Numbered from the stretch's first letter, positions 49,201 to 59,190 are shown. The stretch: DNA of 64,000 nt from Imbricaverruca yamaguchii (GCA_034440575.1 JAOTOL010001633.1:496001-560000); one strand, 5' to 3'. Notes: generated by a model not told the origin, from the sequence alone. Numbers and translations are program-made.

Positions 49201-51655
49201 ATTATGCATTTTGAGCAAGGTCCCACCTGTTTTCATCATTGAGGGCATTGGCTTTATTGAAGAAGTGAATAGCCCACTTTCCTACAAGCAAGCTATGTTT
49301 GAAATCCTTCCCACAGATGTAATTAAGGATCTATGGCAAATTAAAGGGAAAGTTGTACCCAATCCAATGACAATAATGTGGGTTTTAAAGGAGACTGCTG
49401 ATGTACTAACCATTCTTTTAATGTAGCCATGGCAGCTGTTGTGTTAAAATATTGATTTATAGGTGGGTGTGAGCTGTCTAAATGACTACAACAGCTACAT
49501 GCTACATCAACATGGAAGGAATGTAATGCAAAATGTTGAGAAGTCCTTTTCCCACTTTCTGTGTTTTGAGAGGCACCTAATTTGGTGACTGATATAAATG
49601 ATAATGATGCAAACACCCATGCAATAAACTGGTATTGTACATCATAGCACATCATAGGTAATCCCTTCAACTGGAATCATACTATATGATGGTCATTATC
49701 ATGATGCTGGACCTGTTATGGTTAGCACAAGCATGATACTTGTAAACCGGGTAGCTAGAAGCAAAGAATAAAGATAACATGAACACTTACAAAGAAGCAT
49801 AATGTTGATAACTGAATTTGGAAGTATATTTTTTGTGGGTGGTGGGTATTATTACAGATCAATATAACTTTATTGAGATTTCTTTTAAAACACAATATTT
49901 TGTTATTAAGATAATGCAACCACTTTTTTCTGGAAATGATTACTTTTCAGTTGGTAAATAAATGAACAATCATAATCTGTACTCTACAAACATAGCCAAT
50001 CAAAAATAATTATCCACACCTGGCATGTCACATATGTGATAAAGAAGAAATTCAACACTTCATGCACTCAATTTAATACTCTTTCATATCAAAAACCTTA
50101 TTTTTCTGCCTCAATTCCATGTTCATTCTCAAAATGGAAAATTTGCAACCACATCCTTCCAGAACCTTTGATCACAGCTGGAAGTTCCTTGTGATGCTGT
50201 TAGGGTTAACAGCAGAGCTAACAATGTTTGCCAGGATTTGACTGCATTGTGGCAGAAGTTTGCTTGGGATGATTCTGGTTCCAAATATGTTAGGTTGCAT
50301 CATATCATGTTTAAAATTTGTACATTTAGTATGCTGGTTCCTTAGTCTAGGTTAGGTTATTATATTTTTCCATTATTTATATGTAACTTTTGAGTTCTTC
50401 ATATTGAAGCTTCAAACAAGTCAGCAGACAAGTCACATGCAGCCACACATCAGTGTAAGGCTGGCTTTGTTGTGTGCTGGTTGTGCTTCAACAACTCACA
50501 TAATTAACCAGCTTTCTTTTGAGGCCAATCACACAAGTTTAAATACTTCGCACAACAGTCAGAAGAATTGAAACTTCAATATTCTATGTTATTTTATATC
50601 CCCAGCAAGGATATTTGCCCAAATTGGTTCAAGGCCTGCCAGCATTTGTTTTTTTAAAGGAATCCCACAGCCACAAGATTCATAATTTCCTTCTTGAAGC
50701 ATGAAGCTTTATAAGCTGCAGTCCAAGTGCAATGCTGGTCATTCAAATATCATCAAGGTACAAATGGAGAAGCCACAGCCTGGACCATCCCATTGAGCTT
50801 ATGTAAATATGTGCAGCATTCATGCAGTTAACATCATAAAACTTTCCTCTATGCCAAGCCCAATGTCATCAATTGCATAAACCACTATTGACTTCAAAGT
50901 AATCATTTGTACAGAAAATGAGTGGTTGTATGATCTTAACCAATTTAGAAAGTGCATGGTACTACTGACCACTGACCTACAAACTTAGCAGTTTTTTTTT
51001 GTGGGTAAACATATTTTTCCAGTTACCAACTTAGGCAAATATGGCATGCCATTCATTTTTTTGGCAGTTAACCACTCAGCCATCTTAACTACTCCGCCAT
51101 CCCCAACACAACACCTTAACCACTCGTCCATCCCCGCCCCCCACAGGCACAGATACTTGTCCATAAAAAAAAACAGTAGATACCTAGATAAGTTACCTAC
51201 CTTGGCATAGACAAGCATGACACTAAAATTGTTCCTGCCTGAAGTGCACATTTCTGATGAAAATGAATGGTCCCATCACCATAATCACATTCAGCATCAT
51301 GCTTCTACAATTACTTTCCCCTGAAAATGTCGCTTCGGGTCTGAAGTAAAAATTATATATTCTCATTCGTTAGTTAGTTATTAGGGCTTCAGGGCGCATC
51401 GACTACAATGGTTATGTAGCGCCCATCCATATTCTCATCCAGTGACATCACAGTCACAAGGAATATGTATTGCAGGCACGCATGATGTAACTTACTTCCT
51501 TTATGTTCCCAGAATGGAACTGTTCCATCCTTCTGTGCCAGATAAGGAGGCTTGAATCCATATTTATACTCAAATCTTTTATGGACAGACTCTCCGAGAA
51601 TTACGACAGCAATGCAAAGCAGTTGAGCAAGAATCAATACGCTAAAATTAGACAT
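40261..51655 (-). CDS. LMAN1: ERGIC-53 / LMAN1 cargo lectin, complete gene, eight coding exons
   Basis: ERGIC-53 is a type I membrane lectin that binds high-mannose glycoproteins in the ER and carries them to the ER-Golgi intermediate compartment. In vertebrates it works with MCFD2. Exons: 51655-51496, 47835-47681, 47094-46925, 46371-46000, 43614-43294, 42761-42647, 42167-41989, 40297-40261. Every intron is GT/AG and all phases join, giving 502 residues (human LMAN1 has 510). Seen in the product: signal peptide 1-21; L-type lectin domain ~28-250 with D103 in GADGL, the metal and sugar site DSFDND at 134-139, H160, the cysteine pair C172/C212, and GGLADDHD at 233-240; charged coiled-coil stalk ~255-455; hinge cysteines C461 and C467; membrane span ~470-490; tail ESKQAAAKKFY. 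KK at -4/-3 is the COPI retrieval signal and the terminal aromatic pair fits COPII export. The gene looks intact. Introns are rich in repeats. The family call is very secure. Confidence 0.96.
40298..41988. other. LMAN1 intron 7, no feature recognised
   Basis: The intron separates the membrane-span exon from the terminal KKFY exon. I see no repeat family shared with the rest of the window and no further exon. A short duplicated phrase, TAGTACTGAGCTCAAAGATCA, occurs near 41665 and 41705. Confidence 0.5.
41989..42167 (-). CDS. LMAN1: LMAN1 exon 7: stalk end, hinge cysteines, membrane span
   Basis: Encodes residues 432-490 plus two bases of Arg491: VLNELRDGLNVMKRDI, then C461 and C467 in PSCPSNGSC, then the hydrophobic span from about MAVGIGIGVV to VMAY. 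The cysteine pair corresponds in position to the cysteines that link LMAN1 oligomers in vertebrates, though closer together (6 residues against 9). The open frame hits TGA immediately, but TATAG|GTGAGG is a strong donor and joins in phase to exon 8. Confidence 0.93.
42470..42646 (-). repeat. ~22-bp minisatellite at the 5' end of LMAN1 intron 6
   Basis: Five to seven degenerate units follow the exon 6 donor on the gene strand, for example CAGCGACAGGTGGGGTGTC. Several include CAGGTG in the place corresponding to the donor AGAAG|GTGAGG. The repeat is clearest at 42530-42600. Confidence 0.65.
42647..42761 (-). CDS. LMAN1: LMAN1 exon 6: stalk
   Basis: Encodes residues 394-431, NFVSEINERSH to GGIFEQQK. 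This fits the human segment from NSLSE to GGVYE without a gap over its last part. The acceptor is cctacgcag|G and the donor CAGAAG|GTGAGG. The frame cannot be recognised in long open reading frames on either strand. It was found by stepping through splice phases between exons 5 and 7. Confidence 0.9.
42896..42912. repeat. Short (AC)n microsatellite in LMAN1 intron 5
   Basis: Eight AC dinucleotides about 135 bases before exon 6 on the gene strand. Confidence 0.9.
43294..43614 (-). CDS. LMAN1: LMAN1 exon 5: coiled-coil stalk
   Basis: Encodes residues 287-392 plus two bases of Lys393. It contains ARELRQIFDGQSQIYETI, matching the vertebrate RELRQVFEGQ stalk segment. An Ala/Gln/Gly-rich linker follows (QPVAGQPAAAAGQ), then a second helix ending VQTSREI. 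The acceptor is ccccgacag|C and the donor ATCAA|GTGAGT. Confidence 0.94.
43628..43760 (+). repeat. R2 repeat copy in LMAN1 intron 4, beside exon 5
   Basis: TGATTGGTTGATTATTTGGG, then CTTAAGGACGCGCAGACTAC and TCATTTGGCACCCATAG. It starts within 20 bases of the exon 5 acceptor. Confidence 0.7.
45009..45065 (+). repeat. Short dispersed repeat R2 (TTTGGGTTTAAGGGCGC), best copy
   Basis: The consensus reads approximately GTTATTTGGGTTTAAGGGCG, CATCGACTACA, GGTCATTTGGCGCCCATCC. Copies: 16100-16190 (minus), 38245-38345, 43628-43760, 44872-44945, 45009-45065, 45944-45975, 51366-51427 and 61160-61198 (minus). Five of the eight lie inside LMAN1 introns. Some have GTTG or GTTA repeats at the left, which may be the end of a SINE-like unit. 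Confidence 0.7.
45944..45975 (+). repeat. R2 repeat fragment just past the exon 4 donor
   Basis: GGGCTTTAGGGTGCATCGAC, then CATGTTGATCAT. It lies 25 bases into intron 4. A fuller copy (44872-44945) has the same GTTGATCAT variant. Confidence 0.6.
46000..46371 (-). CDS. LMAN1: LMAN1 exon 4: end of lectin domain, start of stalk
   Basis: Encodes Lys162 (completed) to Ala285 plus two bases of Asp286. It carries GGCLRDFRNKPHPV, the second disulfide cysteine in FELCFRAEN, FGLSAATGGLADDHDVL, and then a charged helix. The open frame continues 11 codons into the intron. The donor GCTGA|GTACGT is preferred because it restores an ungapped alignment to the human stalk (ADYTRDHPD against human EEFQKGHPD). 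The acceptor is tcgtccacag|GG. The acceptor region is repeated upstream in intron 3. Confidence 0.94.
46364..46870 (-). repeat. 32-bp minisatellite filling LMAN1 intron 3, built on the exon 4 acceptor
   Basis: Fifteen units of 32 bp (TCAGAGGCCGTCCCTGTGTC, then CAGGTGACACGA) occupy most of the 553-base intron. The exon 4 acceptor region at 46364-46390 is itself a partial unit. The fifth unit (46524-46550) matches it at 26 of 27 bases, exactly five periods away. On the gene strand nearly every unit shows a CAG preceded by a splice-like tract. Confidence 0.9.
46925..47094 (-). CDS. LMAN1: LMAN1 exon 3: lectin domain, metal and sugar site
   Basis: Encodes residues 106-161 (AMWYTTDRMESG...YDHE) plus two bases of Lys162. 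It contains GPVFGSKDKWNGL and DSFDNDNKRNNP, which bind calcium and mannose in ERGIC-53, and the conserved His160. The acceptor is gtcgccgcag|GCT and the donor GAGAA|GTGAGT. Confidence 0.95.
47161..47300. repeat. 31-bp tandem repeat, four units, in LMAN1 intron 2
   Basis: The word GTGGTGCACAC or a close variant recurs at 47192, 47223, 47254 and 47285, a constant 31-base step. The unit also contains TGGTACTCGACAG. Unlike the arrays in introns 1 and 3, it does not obviously copy an exon edge. Confidence 0.8.
47681..47835 (-). CDS. LMAN1: LMAN1 exon 2: lectin domain
   Basis: Completes the split Asn54 codon and encodes to Leu105. It includes TPSLKSQKG and the highly conserved VTGRGRIGADGL, whose Asp contributes to sugar binding. 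The acceptor is tggtgtttgcag|ACACC and the donor CTG|GTGAGC. The first bases of the exon together with its acceptor are the parent-like unit of the tandem array that fills the adjoining end of intron 1. Confidence 0.95.
47815..48430 (-). repeat. ~40-bp minisatellite in LMAN1 intron 1, built on the exon 2 acceptor
   Basis: About 15 imperfect units of 37-42 bp run from the exon 2 boundary into intron 1. On the plus strand each unit has the pattern TGGAGTGACAATGGTG, TGCAAACACCAG, then GTGTTCTC. On the gene strand this reads ctggtgtttgcag followed by GCACCATTATCGCC, closely resembling the real exon 2 acceptor ctggtgtttgcag|ACACCATCGC. The unit nearest the exon contains the authentic splice site itself. 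Confidence 0.85.
51040..51150 (-). repeat. tRNA-like SINE head, partly repeated
   Basis: On the minus strand GGGGATGGACGAGTGGTTAA with GGTG is followed by GGGGATGGCGGAGTAGTTAA and GATGGCTGAGTGGTTAAC. These are three box-A-like copies in a row, without a clear box B or SINE body. Confidence 0.5.
51366..51427 (+). repeat. R2 repeat copy in LMAN1 intron 1, beside exon 1
   Basis: It begins GTTAGTTAGTTATTAGGGCT and includes GGGCGCATCGACTACAATGG, then GTAGCGCCCATCC. It lies about 70 bases inside the intron from the exon 1 donor. Confidence 0.7.
51496..51655 (-). CDS. LMAN1: LMAN1 exon 1: signal peptide and lectin N-terminus
   Basis: Encodes residues 1-53 plus one base. The chosen start, MSNFSVLILAQLL, gives a compact hydrophobic signal peptide ending near ILGES, followed by the family motif RFEYKYGFKPPYLAQKDG and VPFW. 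A base A sits at -3 of this ATG. Upstream in-frame ATGs exist (51736, and a pair near 51674). They would add up to 27 residues and have poorer context at 51736, so the start is likely but not certain. The donor is GGAA|GTAAGT. Confidence 0.93.
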
Positions 51656-51800
51656 TTTGTGGGGAAATAACATCATGACCCGCCACCCGACGGAAATCGG
51701 CACCAGAAGACACCGCGCGCCGAGAGAACACAGCATGAATCAAAGAAAAAAACCCTGGCTCTTATGATGTGGACGTGATGCGTGCGCTGATTGGTTCATC
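51656..51800 (-). promoter_or_regulatory. Probable LMAN1 promoter / 5' UTR with CCAAT box
   Basis: A CCAAT box in the context GAACCAATCAGCGC lies at 51794-51790 on the minus strand, 135 bases before the ATG. Nine bases beyond it is a CATCACGTCC segment that recalls, but does not match, the ER-stress element (CCAAT-N9-CCACG) known in ER-stress genes. No TATA box is evident. The transcription start is not visible, so the boundary with the 5' UTR is a guess. Confidence 0.45.
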
Positions 51801-52209
51801 AGCCGCCAGTTGTCATAGTAACTTGTTGCTATTTTAGAGTATTTGAAGTTAATTTGGAACATAAATCACGATGAATCGTAACGCCGACGTATAATAATTG
51901 TTTTGCAGAATAATACATTTCAAAACAAAATCATCTGTTCTTCAGAAGTGATATTGCCGCCTTGTGACACCAAGAACAGTAAAATACCATATGGCGCATT
52001 GGCGAGTGTGGCTGCAATGGCTCTGTCGGTACGCTGATGTGGATTTATGAAGATTGATTGGGGGAGGAAGGAAAATGTATGAAGGCAATAAGTACACAAA
52101 TTGTTTTGGTGGGGCACAATCCATAGAGTTCTGTGCTAAAGCTTCAAGTTATTAGAGGGGAAGCCAACATTGAGGGGCACTTGTCTCAAAAGTATATAAA
52201 ACTACACCC

Positions 52210-53370
52210 ATGGGGCAGGACTTGACACTCTTGACGGTACGATCGTGGTTTGGAACCCCACAACTGACTGGATTACCGTGTATTCACGGGGCACCAGCGG
52301 ATTTAGCCCACCAGTTCGGGGTTTCAGGCTTCAACCTAAGCCAGCCCATCGGCCTCGGGTTCCCGGTGGGCACTGTCAGATATATTGAGAAGTCCCAACG
52401 GAAATGCGATTATCTTGACAATGAGTGCACTTTTTTGTGGTTCTCGTCGAGTTTTCCGAGGCCCAGGATTAATTTGTTTTGGGCTCGTCGCGAGTTCATT
52501 GGGCCCACGCCCGTATGTTTATTTATGGCTCCCAATATTCAAAGACTCCCCGACATAAATTGTTTGTATCCCAGCGCAGCTTTTGGGGCCCCTTGCGATT
52601 TTTTCTGGAGCCTCGGCGAATTTTGTTTTCGTGCGAGAGTTCTGGGCTTCGATTACAGTACTCGGGACACGATGCGAATTTTATCGGCTAGAGGCTATTT
52701 TTTGCGCACCTCTACTGAATTTGTCTGCGCCTGGGACGCATCTCCAGGCCACAGTTCGACTTGTGGGCCCTGGCGCGATTCTTTTGGGACCCGGCTCAAT
52801 CCTTTCGGGGGTTCCGGACATTTTTTTCGGGACCGTGCGCGATTTTTCTGTCCCCGTGCGAGATATCTAGGATTCCAGAACATTTTCTCGCTCCTGAATT
52901 TATTGTCTAGGGTGCCAGTTCATTTTTTTTCGGGACATCGGCTTCTGTCTTTATTCAGGTTCCGTTTTTCTTCTTTGTGTGTGTGTGGGGGGGGGGGGCA
53001 CTAGCGTCATTTTTCGTGGGCCCTGCATAATTTCACTGGGCCCTGGATGAATTTGTTTAGAGGTCCCGTCGTGATTTTCTCTCCCGCTACGTTTATTCAG
53101 GGGCCCTGGTGGAATCCATTTGAACCTCAAACGAAAACTTCCATAGCTGCAGTGCAATTTTGTAGGCCCCATTATTTATTTTTTATACTTTGCACGATTT
53201 TTCCGGCTCAAGCGCCCTTCTTTAGGGCCCGGACGTGAGCTATCGGAGCCACGATACGTATTTCTGGGCTCTAGGCGATGTTTTCGAAACATTCTCCGAA
53301 TTCTCTGGGTCTTGGTCGCTTTTCCGGGTACCAGCACAACCTTATTTTTGTGCCCCGGACGTAAAAAAAA
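52210..53370 (-). repeat. ~32-bp satellite, block 3 (inverted)
   Basis: Alternation of GGGGCCCC-like and CGATTTTTTTGG-like halves runs across the block. A 264-codon open frame (52210-53004) lies entirely inside it and is an artefact of the periodicity and base bias. It has no recognisable domain. Confidence 0.68.
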
Positions 53371-53919
53371 GAACAGGAACACAAATCCCTTTAGCCAACA
53401 ACCCCTTCGTGTAATATAAAGGCCTGTCCCTCCCTGATTCAGTGACTGTGACCCTACGCCTGTTTATTATCTGTTTCAGTGATTGACTCTTTGCACCTCA
53501 GCAATTCACTTATATTTCTGCAGGTATTAAAATGTGCATGTTGCGACATTTTTCACTCTTATTCCATAATTCCTGCATTAAGCACAAATATACGACATTC
53601 CCTTGTTCGATTGATTGACTGTTTGCACTTCAACAACTCACCGACATTGTTGCAGTACCACCAGGGGCGTTGTTTGATGTACTTTTATGGGGAAAGTCTA
53701 CCCATCAATGTTGAATGTTGAACCTCCCCCCAACAATTTCAACTTTTGGCATGGGACCCTATGGATTGCGTCCCCACAATCCATTTCTGCCTACCCATTG
53801 CCCTCATATATTTTGCCTCTCACCAATCATCTTCAGAAATCAACACCCATGAGTAGCATTTGGCATGTTCTGGTATTCCCGGTCACATATATTGATTAAA
53901 CATTTACTATTGGCAACAA

Positions 53920-54165
53920 TGGCAGCGACTGAACAGTTACCGCTTGTGACTACTCACACAGTTGTCACTGAAACAGTGGGAGTGACGGGACGGTCAGATA
54001 CCACTGGTGACAGTAGCAGTGGCTGCACAGTTACCACTGGTGAGTGAATAGTGGTAGCGACCACACGGTTACCACTGGTAACAGTTGTAATGCATGGGCA
54101 GTCAGGTGCCACTGCGACAGTATCAATAGCTGCACAGTTACCACTGGTAAGTGTACAGTGCCAGC
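53920..54165 (+). repeat. GTGACAGT/ACCACTGGT minisatellite
   Basis: Imperfect repeats of ACAGTTACCACTGGTGACAG with inserted CAGTGGCTGC. Related repeats lie at 58285-58420, so the two sets bracket R1 copy 2 and the DNA just beyond it. Confidence 0.7.
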
Positions 54166-55639
54166 CATGCGTGTAGCCATTGGGGGGAGGGGGGACATGT
54201 CCCCTGAGCCCCCTCAGTAAAGTGGCGATTTGTCCCCCTCAAGTTTTTCCGTGTGCCCCCCCCCAAACCTCAGCTACCGAGTATCATTACCGCAAAATTC
54301 TACTTAATCATTTATAAAGTGAAAACATACACGCAAGAGAATCACGGAAAATGCTAAATGCCGATCTAGCAAATCAACGGGCTTCACATGCTATCTGTCG
54401 TCACAAAAGATCTCAATGGAAAATCAGCAAACGTTAAAGATGTCTGCCTCCATCCAATTCTTGAATAACATGAACCTTGACCAACTTCGGTTTTCGCTTG
54501 GGTTGAAAATTGTGCTCTGCTAGGCAACAAATTTGCATTACCGCAGGGCTTTATACGTCTTAGGCTGCATTCCCCTGCTCATATAGTGATAAATATTGAA
54601 CAAATGTGACTCTGGGTGTCCTTGGGTTCCTTCAAGATTATTGAGGGAAGTCATGGGCAACCTTAAGCACGTACGTCAAGTTAACGTCGCATTCGTATTC
54701 GTATTCAGTGTAGGGATGTGATATAAAAATGTATCCTTTCGGCCCCACCGCTCGGAATGTAGTCATGATTCATTGGCATTGTTGGCTGTAGAAAAACAGG
54801 ATGTCTTATCAGTGTGGCGAGATAACCAATTTTACCCGAGCTGCCCGGCCGCGCCGTCGGCGGCCAGGCATCCGGAAAGGTTCGTTAGTTTTAAGGTCCG
54901 ACACGTGTGTCTGACGCATAGGTGAAGTTCGCCCACCCACGCGGCCATTACGGATGCATCATAGCCGCGGGTGTTCAGCCAAACAGATGGAACTGTTTCA
55001 TTTCTTGTAAGGTGTTGACCAATCACGCCTGTCGTGGGTTGTCGCCCATGGCGGGGCTGTGCGGGCCCGTAGTGAGTCGTCGTGGAGTTGTCAGGAGAGA
55101 CTGAGGTAGAACGGTCGCGAGCGGACGTTGGCTTGCCATCGTGGTGCCAGCAGACGCGCTTCTAAATTACTGTCGGCATCGTTTATCATTTGAGTACGCT
55201 AATCCTGCCCTCATCGTTATTCTGAGCTTGTCGAGTCGCAATAGAAAATATTGTTCACAGTAACGCAGACCTTTCAACCGTGGGGGATTGCAACGCGACG
55301 GTCCATAGACTTATCACTGCCAGGGAAGAGGAACTCCCCCACATCAGCGACGAGTTCGCCAGAGGCGTATTTGTATTGGCATCGGCATTCAGCGACGGGT
55401 TTATGATCGTTCGAGTCAACTACCACAAATGCTTCTGCCTGACTGAACACGCTAGAAGGAACTACATTGGTCTCACATTTCCACTTTGGCGGTCAAGGTC
55501 CAATGCAAACCGGCTTCTTCTGTCGTCTCCCATTTTTTTTTCACCAAAGCCTGCCAAAATCTGGTATCAAGCAATAGCCTGTGGTGAGCCACCTTGCAAC
55601 ATTTTAAATCGGTACATGTCAAGGTCAAACTGCTAGGTC

Positions 55640-56900
55640 AAAGGTTAGCTTGATTTATTCGATGGCGATATTGAAGCGATATCGATCGAATGCGATATTT
55701 GGTTGCGTTCGCCTCAACTTCCATCAAAAGATCGTCATTCGACGTGGCTTGCTATGCAGTATCAGGAAGCTAAGCATTCGATTTTTTTCAAGGACAAAGG
55801 CCAGACTGATCCTTCGATCCTGTTTTTTCGTTTTCTCTCAAACCTATCAAGATATGGTATGAAAAACAATCGTTGTTTAACACTCAAGTAACATTTCAAA
55901 CCGAGACAGGTCAAGGTCAAAGGTTTGACTGAGTTCTTCGATGTCCTCGTGTTTCGTCGTTATGGCTTCAATTTGCAGAACATGGATGCTATTCGTGTTG
56001 CGTCATTCGTGTTATCTTTATTATACAGTGTCGGAAAGTTGAAATTTAGAAATAATCTTGACGCATGAAAATTCAAGCTGATTTCTTCGGTCGCCTCACC
56101 TTTTTTTAATTAAAAAGGTGGGCGAAAACCACAGCGTGGTTTTCGCCCAAGACTACCCAGATTCACTATCAAGTGACAGCCCGTGGTGAACCTTCGAGTA
56201 ACATTTTAAAACCTGGATACGTCAAAGTCAAACCTAAAGGTCAGAGACCAGTTTTAACTTCTTTTGCGAAGTCAATTCAATCCAATTCGCAAATTGAACC
56301 CATGATGAGTTTAATTTGCACCAAGTGAGTGTCACTCGACGTGGCTTGTGCCGTATTATAATGCTACCAAATGTAAACAATTTCTAAGGTCAAAGGTCGA
56401 ACCGAATTTTTTGGTCGCCTCGCATTTTTTCTTCGCCCTCATCTACCCACATCTTGCATCAAGCAATAGTCCGTGATGCATCTCAAATAACATTTCAAGC
56501 CGGGATATCTCGATGCCAAACCACAAGAACGAATGTTAGCTTAAGTGGTTCGAAGTCCTCGCGCCTCGTCGCTATGTCTTCGATTTTCATCAAGTGGAGT
56601 CATTCGACGTATCGTGTCGTACTCTGTCAAATTGTTCAGAAATCACATTCATTTTCATAGTCAAAGGTCGAACTCATTTCTTCAGTCGCTCCACGTTTCT
56701 TCGTTTTCTCCCAAAGTTAGCCATGCTTGGCATCACCAAGCCTCAAGGTGAAAGATTAGTTTAATTTAGAGTCCTCGCGTTTCGTGGCTATGCCTTGAAG
56801 CTGGATTAACTGGATGTCGTTCGACGTGGCTTGCCGTACGGTATCAGAATGTTCAGATAACGAAGTAATTTCAAGTGTCGAAGGTCCGGCGTGTTTACGA
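55640..56900 (+). repeat. Degenerate ~270-bp tandem units inside R1 copy 2
   Basis: Five units correspond one to one with those at 4390-5610, so the array formed before the two R1 copies separated. Around 56110-56145 a short inverted repeat (GGGCGAAAACCAC against GTGGTTTTCGCCC) is inserted in the T-rich part of one unit. Confidence 0.72.
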
Positions 56901-57273
56901 TGATTGAGCGTAATATGAATAGCAGGGTGAGATCTATTTTTGTTAGCAACCTTTGTAATAACAAGCACTCGTATCCTATATGACTAGGGGCTCCCCAAGA
57001 AATCCTTCATAACCTGCTCGGACGGTGCTCTCATGGGTGGTTCTTTATTTACGCTGCCATGTTGCTGTTCCGGACATGTAAAATTATAACTTTTTTTCTT
57101 TTCAGTTTGTCTGCTTTCCTCTTAATGGTTCAACGGAAGATGTCAAATTTGCAAGAGAAGCCACACGTGAATTCGAAAAATTTCTTAACTAGTCCGAGTT
57201 CATAACCGCGCGAGTGTAATGTTGGAGTCGGGGGTAGATCCAGGAATTGTCATGTGGGCACCTGTCTGGAGGG

Positions 57274-57549
57274 CAGTGTCCTAAAATTATGTCACCATTA
57301 ACTGTCTGGATGAAGAAAGAAGTTGCTTGGGAATAGTGAAAGATTGGAAGAAAATAAAGGATCCCTACTGAAGGATTAAAAAAGCAGAATGCCTCATTTC
57401 AGTTGCATGCATTTTACATTATTTAGCAGTCATGTGTATAATGACTGCCCACACGTGTGGCAAAATCGTAAAAACCTGAGACAAGGATGAAATAGCACAA
57501 TTCCATTAACTGTGAATTTCCAGGCCACATGGTCAATTATTTTACACTG
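57274..57549. mobile_element. 276-bp MITE with 8-bp target duplication, hAT-like
   Basis: It starts CAGTGT and ends ACACTG, flanked by direct repeats CTGGAGGG at 57266-57273 and 57550-57557. The matching place in the first R1 copy (near 9390) has a single CTGGAGGGG and no insert, which proves the insertion. Inner similarity of the two ends is weak beyond the first bases. There is no coding content. Confidence 0.82.
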
Positions 57550-58284
57550 CTGGAGGGGCGCCATTTCTTTGGAGCGGTGGCACTGTGAAGGCTCCTGAAG
57601 GGGCGCCTCTCGCTGCAAAATACACACGGCCCTTCCCCATGGGGCGCCTTTCCTTCCAAGGGGTGCCTCTTTATTTCATAAAGGCGCTTCAGGCTGAAAA
57701 ATTATTGCGGGTACACTGGAACCTTTTCAGAGGGATGCATTTTCACGCCCTGAGGGACGCAACGTTCCACATGGGGGTACATACTCTCAGTTCCAGACCC
57801 TTTATCCTCTCTGGTTGTCATTGCATCGAAATGTGTCCCCCGCAAAACAGAAAAAACATGGGAAAGGAAATGAGATATTCACATTTGTTACCAGAAAAAA
57901 CATCGTCCAATATTTTATGTTTTTCTGCTACAAGAGGGCAACGTTTAACATACTTACTATGGTGATCGTGAAATCGAGTTCAGCACGTACGACATAAAAC
58001 TAGATGTTCATAGGGAGCAATAAGTAGTGAAACTTGTTAATTTTCGTAGAACTTCCCAAAATATAATTTTTAACAATGCTAAATCTGAAAAAAAATTGAA
58101 ATACACGTAGCATTGAAATGAAGTGTCTGAAAATTTCATTGAAAAAGATGTGGCTGAAATCCGATAATTATTTTTGTGTGAGAGGAGTGGGAGGGAAGGC
58201 GGGGCTAGGTCCCTCTTTCATGTTCAAACTTATCGCGTCCCGGGTTTGTCCCCCCCCCCCCAATTTCGATTCCGTGGTTACACC

Positions 58285-58420
58285 CATGGTGCCAGCGACC
58301 GGACACCTGCCACTGGTGGCAGTGGCAGTGACTGGACAGCCATCACTGATGGCAGTAGCAGTGGCAGGACGGTTACCACTGGGACGGCGGCAGTGACCGG
58401 CCAGCATGTTATCTGCACCT
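58285..58420 (+). repeat. Second block of the ACCACTGG minisatellite
   Basis: GCCACTGGTGGCAGTGGCAG, then GACTGGACAGCCATCACTG and related phrases. It is the counterpart of 53920-54165. Confidence 0.65.
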
Positions 58421-58539
58421 TGTTGGCCCTGGGCTGGGCGGCATACCATCGGCTTGTGCTGGTCTGCCACTGAGACTGCATGCACGGTAGAGACGCCTTT
58501 ATTCGTCACGAAGAAGAGAGCGCACTGGGGACAGTTCCC

Positions 58540-59190
58540 CCATTCCTGAGAAGTTGTGGGGCTCCCAAGAATCGCGCCGAGGTTTGCAAAAATTTCGCCA
58601 AGTTCCATAAATATCCCTCTGGGGTCCACAAAAATGGCACTAAGTTCAACAAAATAACATTGGGCCCTAAACGTCGCACAGGCCCCGTGATGATGATACT
58701 AGGCATCCCAAAAAACGCAAGGTGCCACTCAAATCACATTGGGCGTCCAAAACGTTTCGCAAGGGCCCAAGAAAATGAGGCTGTAGGCACCAAAATATCA
58801 TTGGGGCCCATAAAATCGCATTTGGGGTCCAAAAATGACACAGTGGTCCCTGAAAATGACGATGGACCCGCCGAATGAGGATGAACATTCCACCAAGGCC
58901 TCTGAAAATCACATTGTGGGCACACAAAAAAATGGTCCCAGGACCCTAAGGATGACGCTGGGGGCTCGAAGAAGTGGGACCGGACTCCCGAAAATACTGC
59001 TGGGATCCTAAAACATTCGCGCCGGGAGCACCGACAATTCGTATCGAGGCCACACAAAATCACGCTGGGCCTCAAAAGATCGGGCCGGGGCCATTGGAAA
59101 TCACATTGGGCGCCAAGAAGTATCACCGGTGCCTCTGCAAATGACGTTGGGTCCAAAAGAGGGTCCAGGCCCCTGGTAAAATCACTGGTT
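58540..59190 (+). repeat. ~32-bp satellite, block 4
   Basis: Same orientation as block 1, with phrases like TTGGGGCCCATAAAATCGCA and CCCTGAAAATGACGATGG. The flank at 59255-59400 contains two related copies of ATGCGTGCTCTAG about 82 bases apart. Confidence 0.65.

Larger units (their letters stand above)
48431..51495. other. Remainder of LMAN1 intron 1, AT-rich, no gene seen
   Basis: This is noncoding AT-rich sequence with no exon that fits the protein. It contains a tRNA-like segment near 51040-51150 and a short dispersed repeat at 51366-51427, described separately. The small open frames here have no recognisable content. Confidence 0.7.
54190..57830 (+). repeat. R1 dispersed repeat, copy 2
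   Basis: Diverged paralogue of 3880-9650. It carries about 0.9 kb (54450-55375) that copy 1 lacks. That extra part has a CG-rich stretch (54840-55100) and an open frame at 55280-55636 with no recognisable product. The MITE at 57274 interrupts its 3' part, while the hAT-like element is absent. Confidence 0.8.

Noticed and set aside
52210..53004. 264-codon plus-strand open frame
   Set aside because: It lies wholly in the decayed ~32-bp satellite, has no domain, and its composition follows the repeat.
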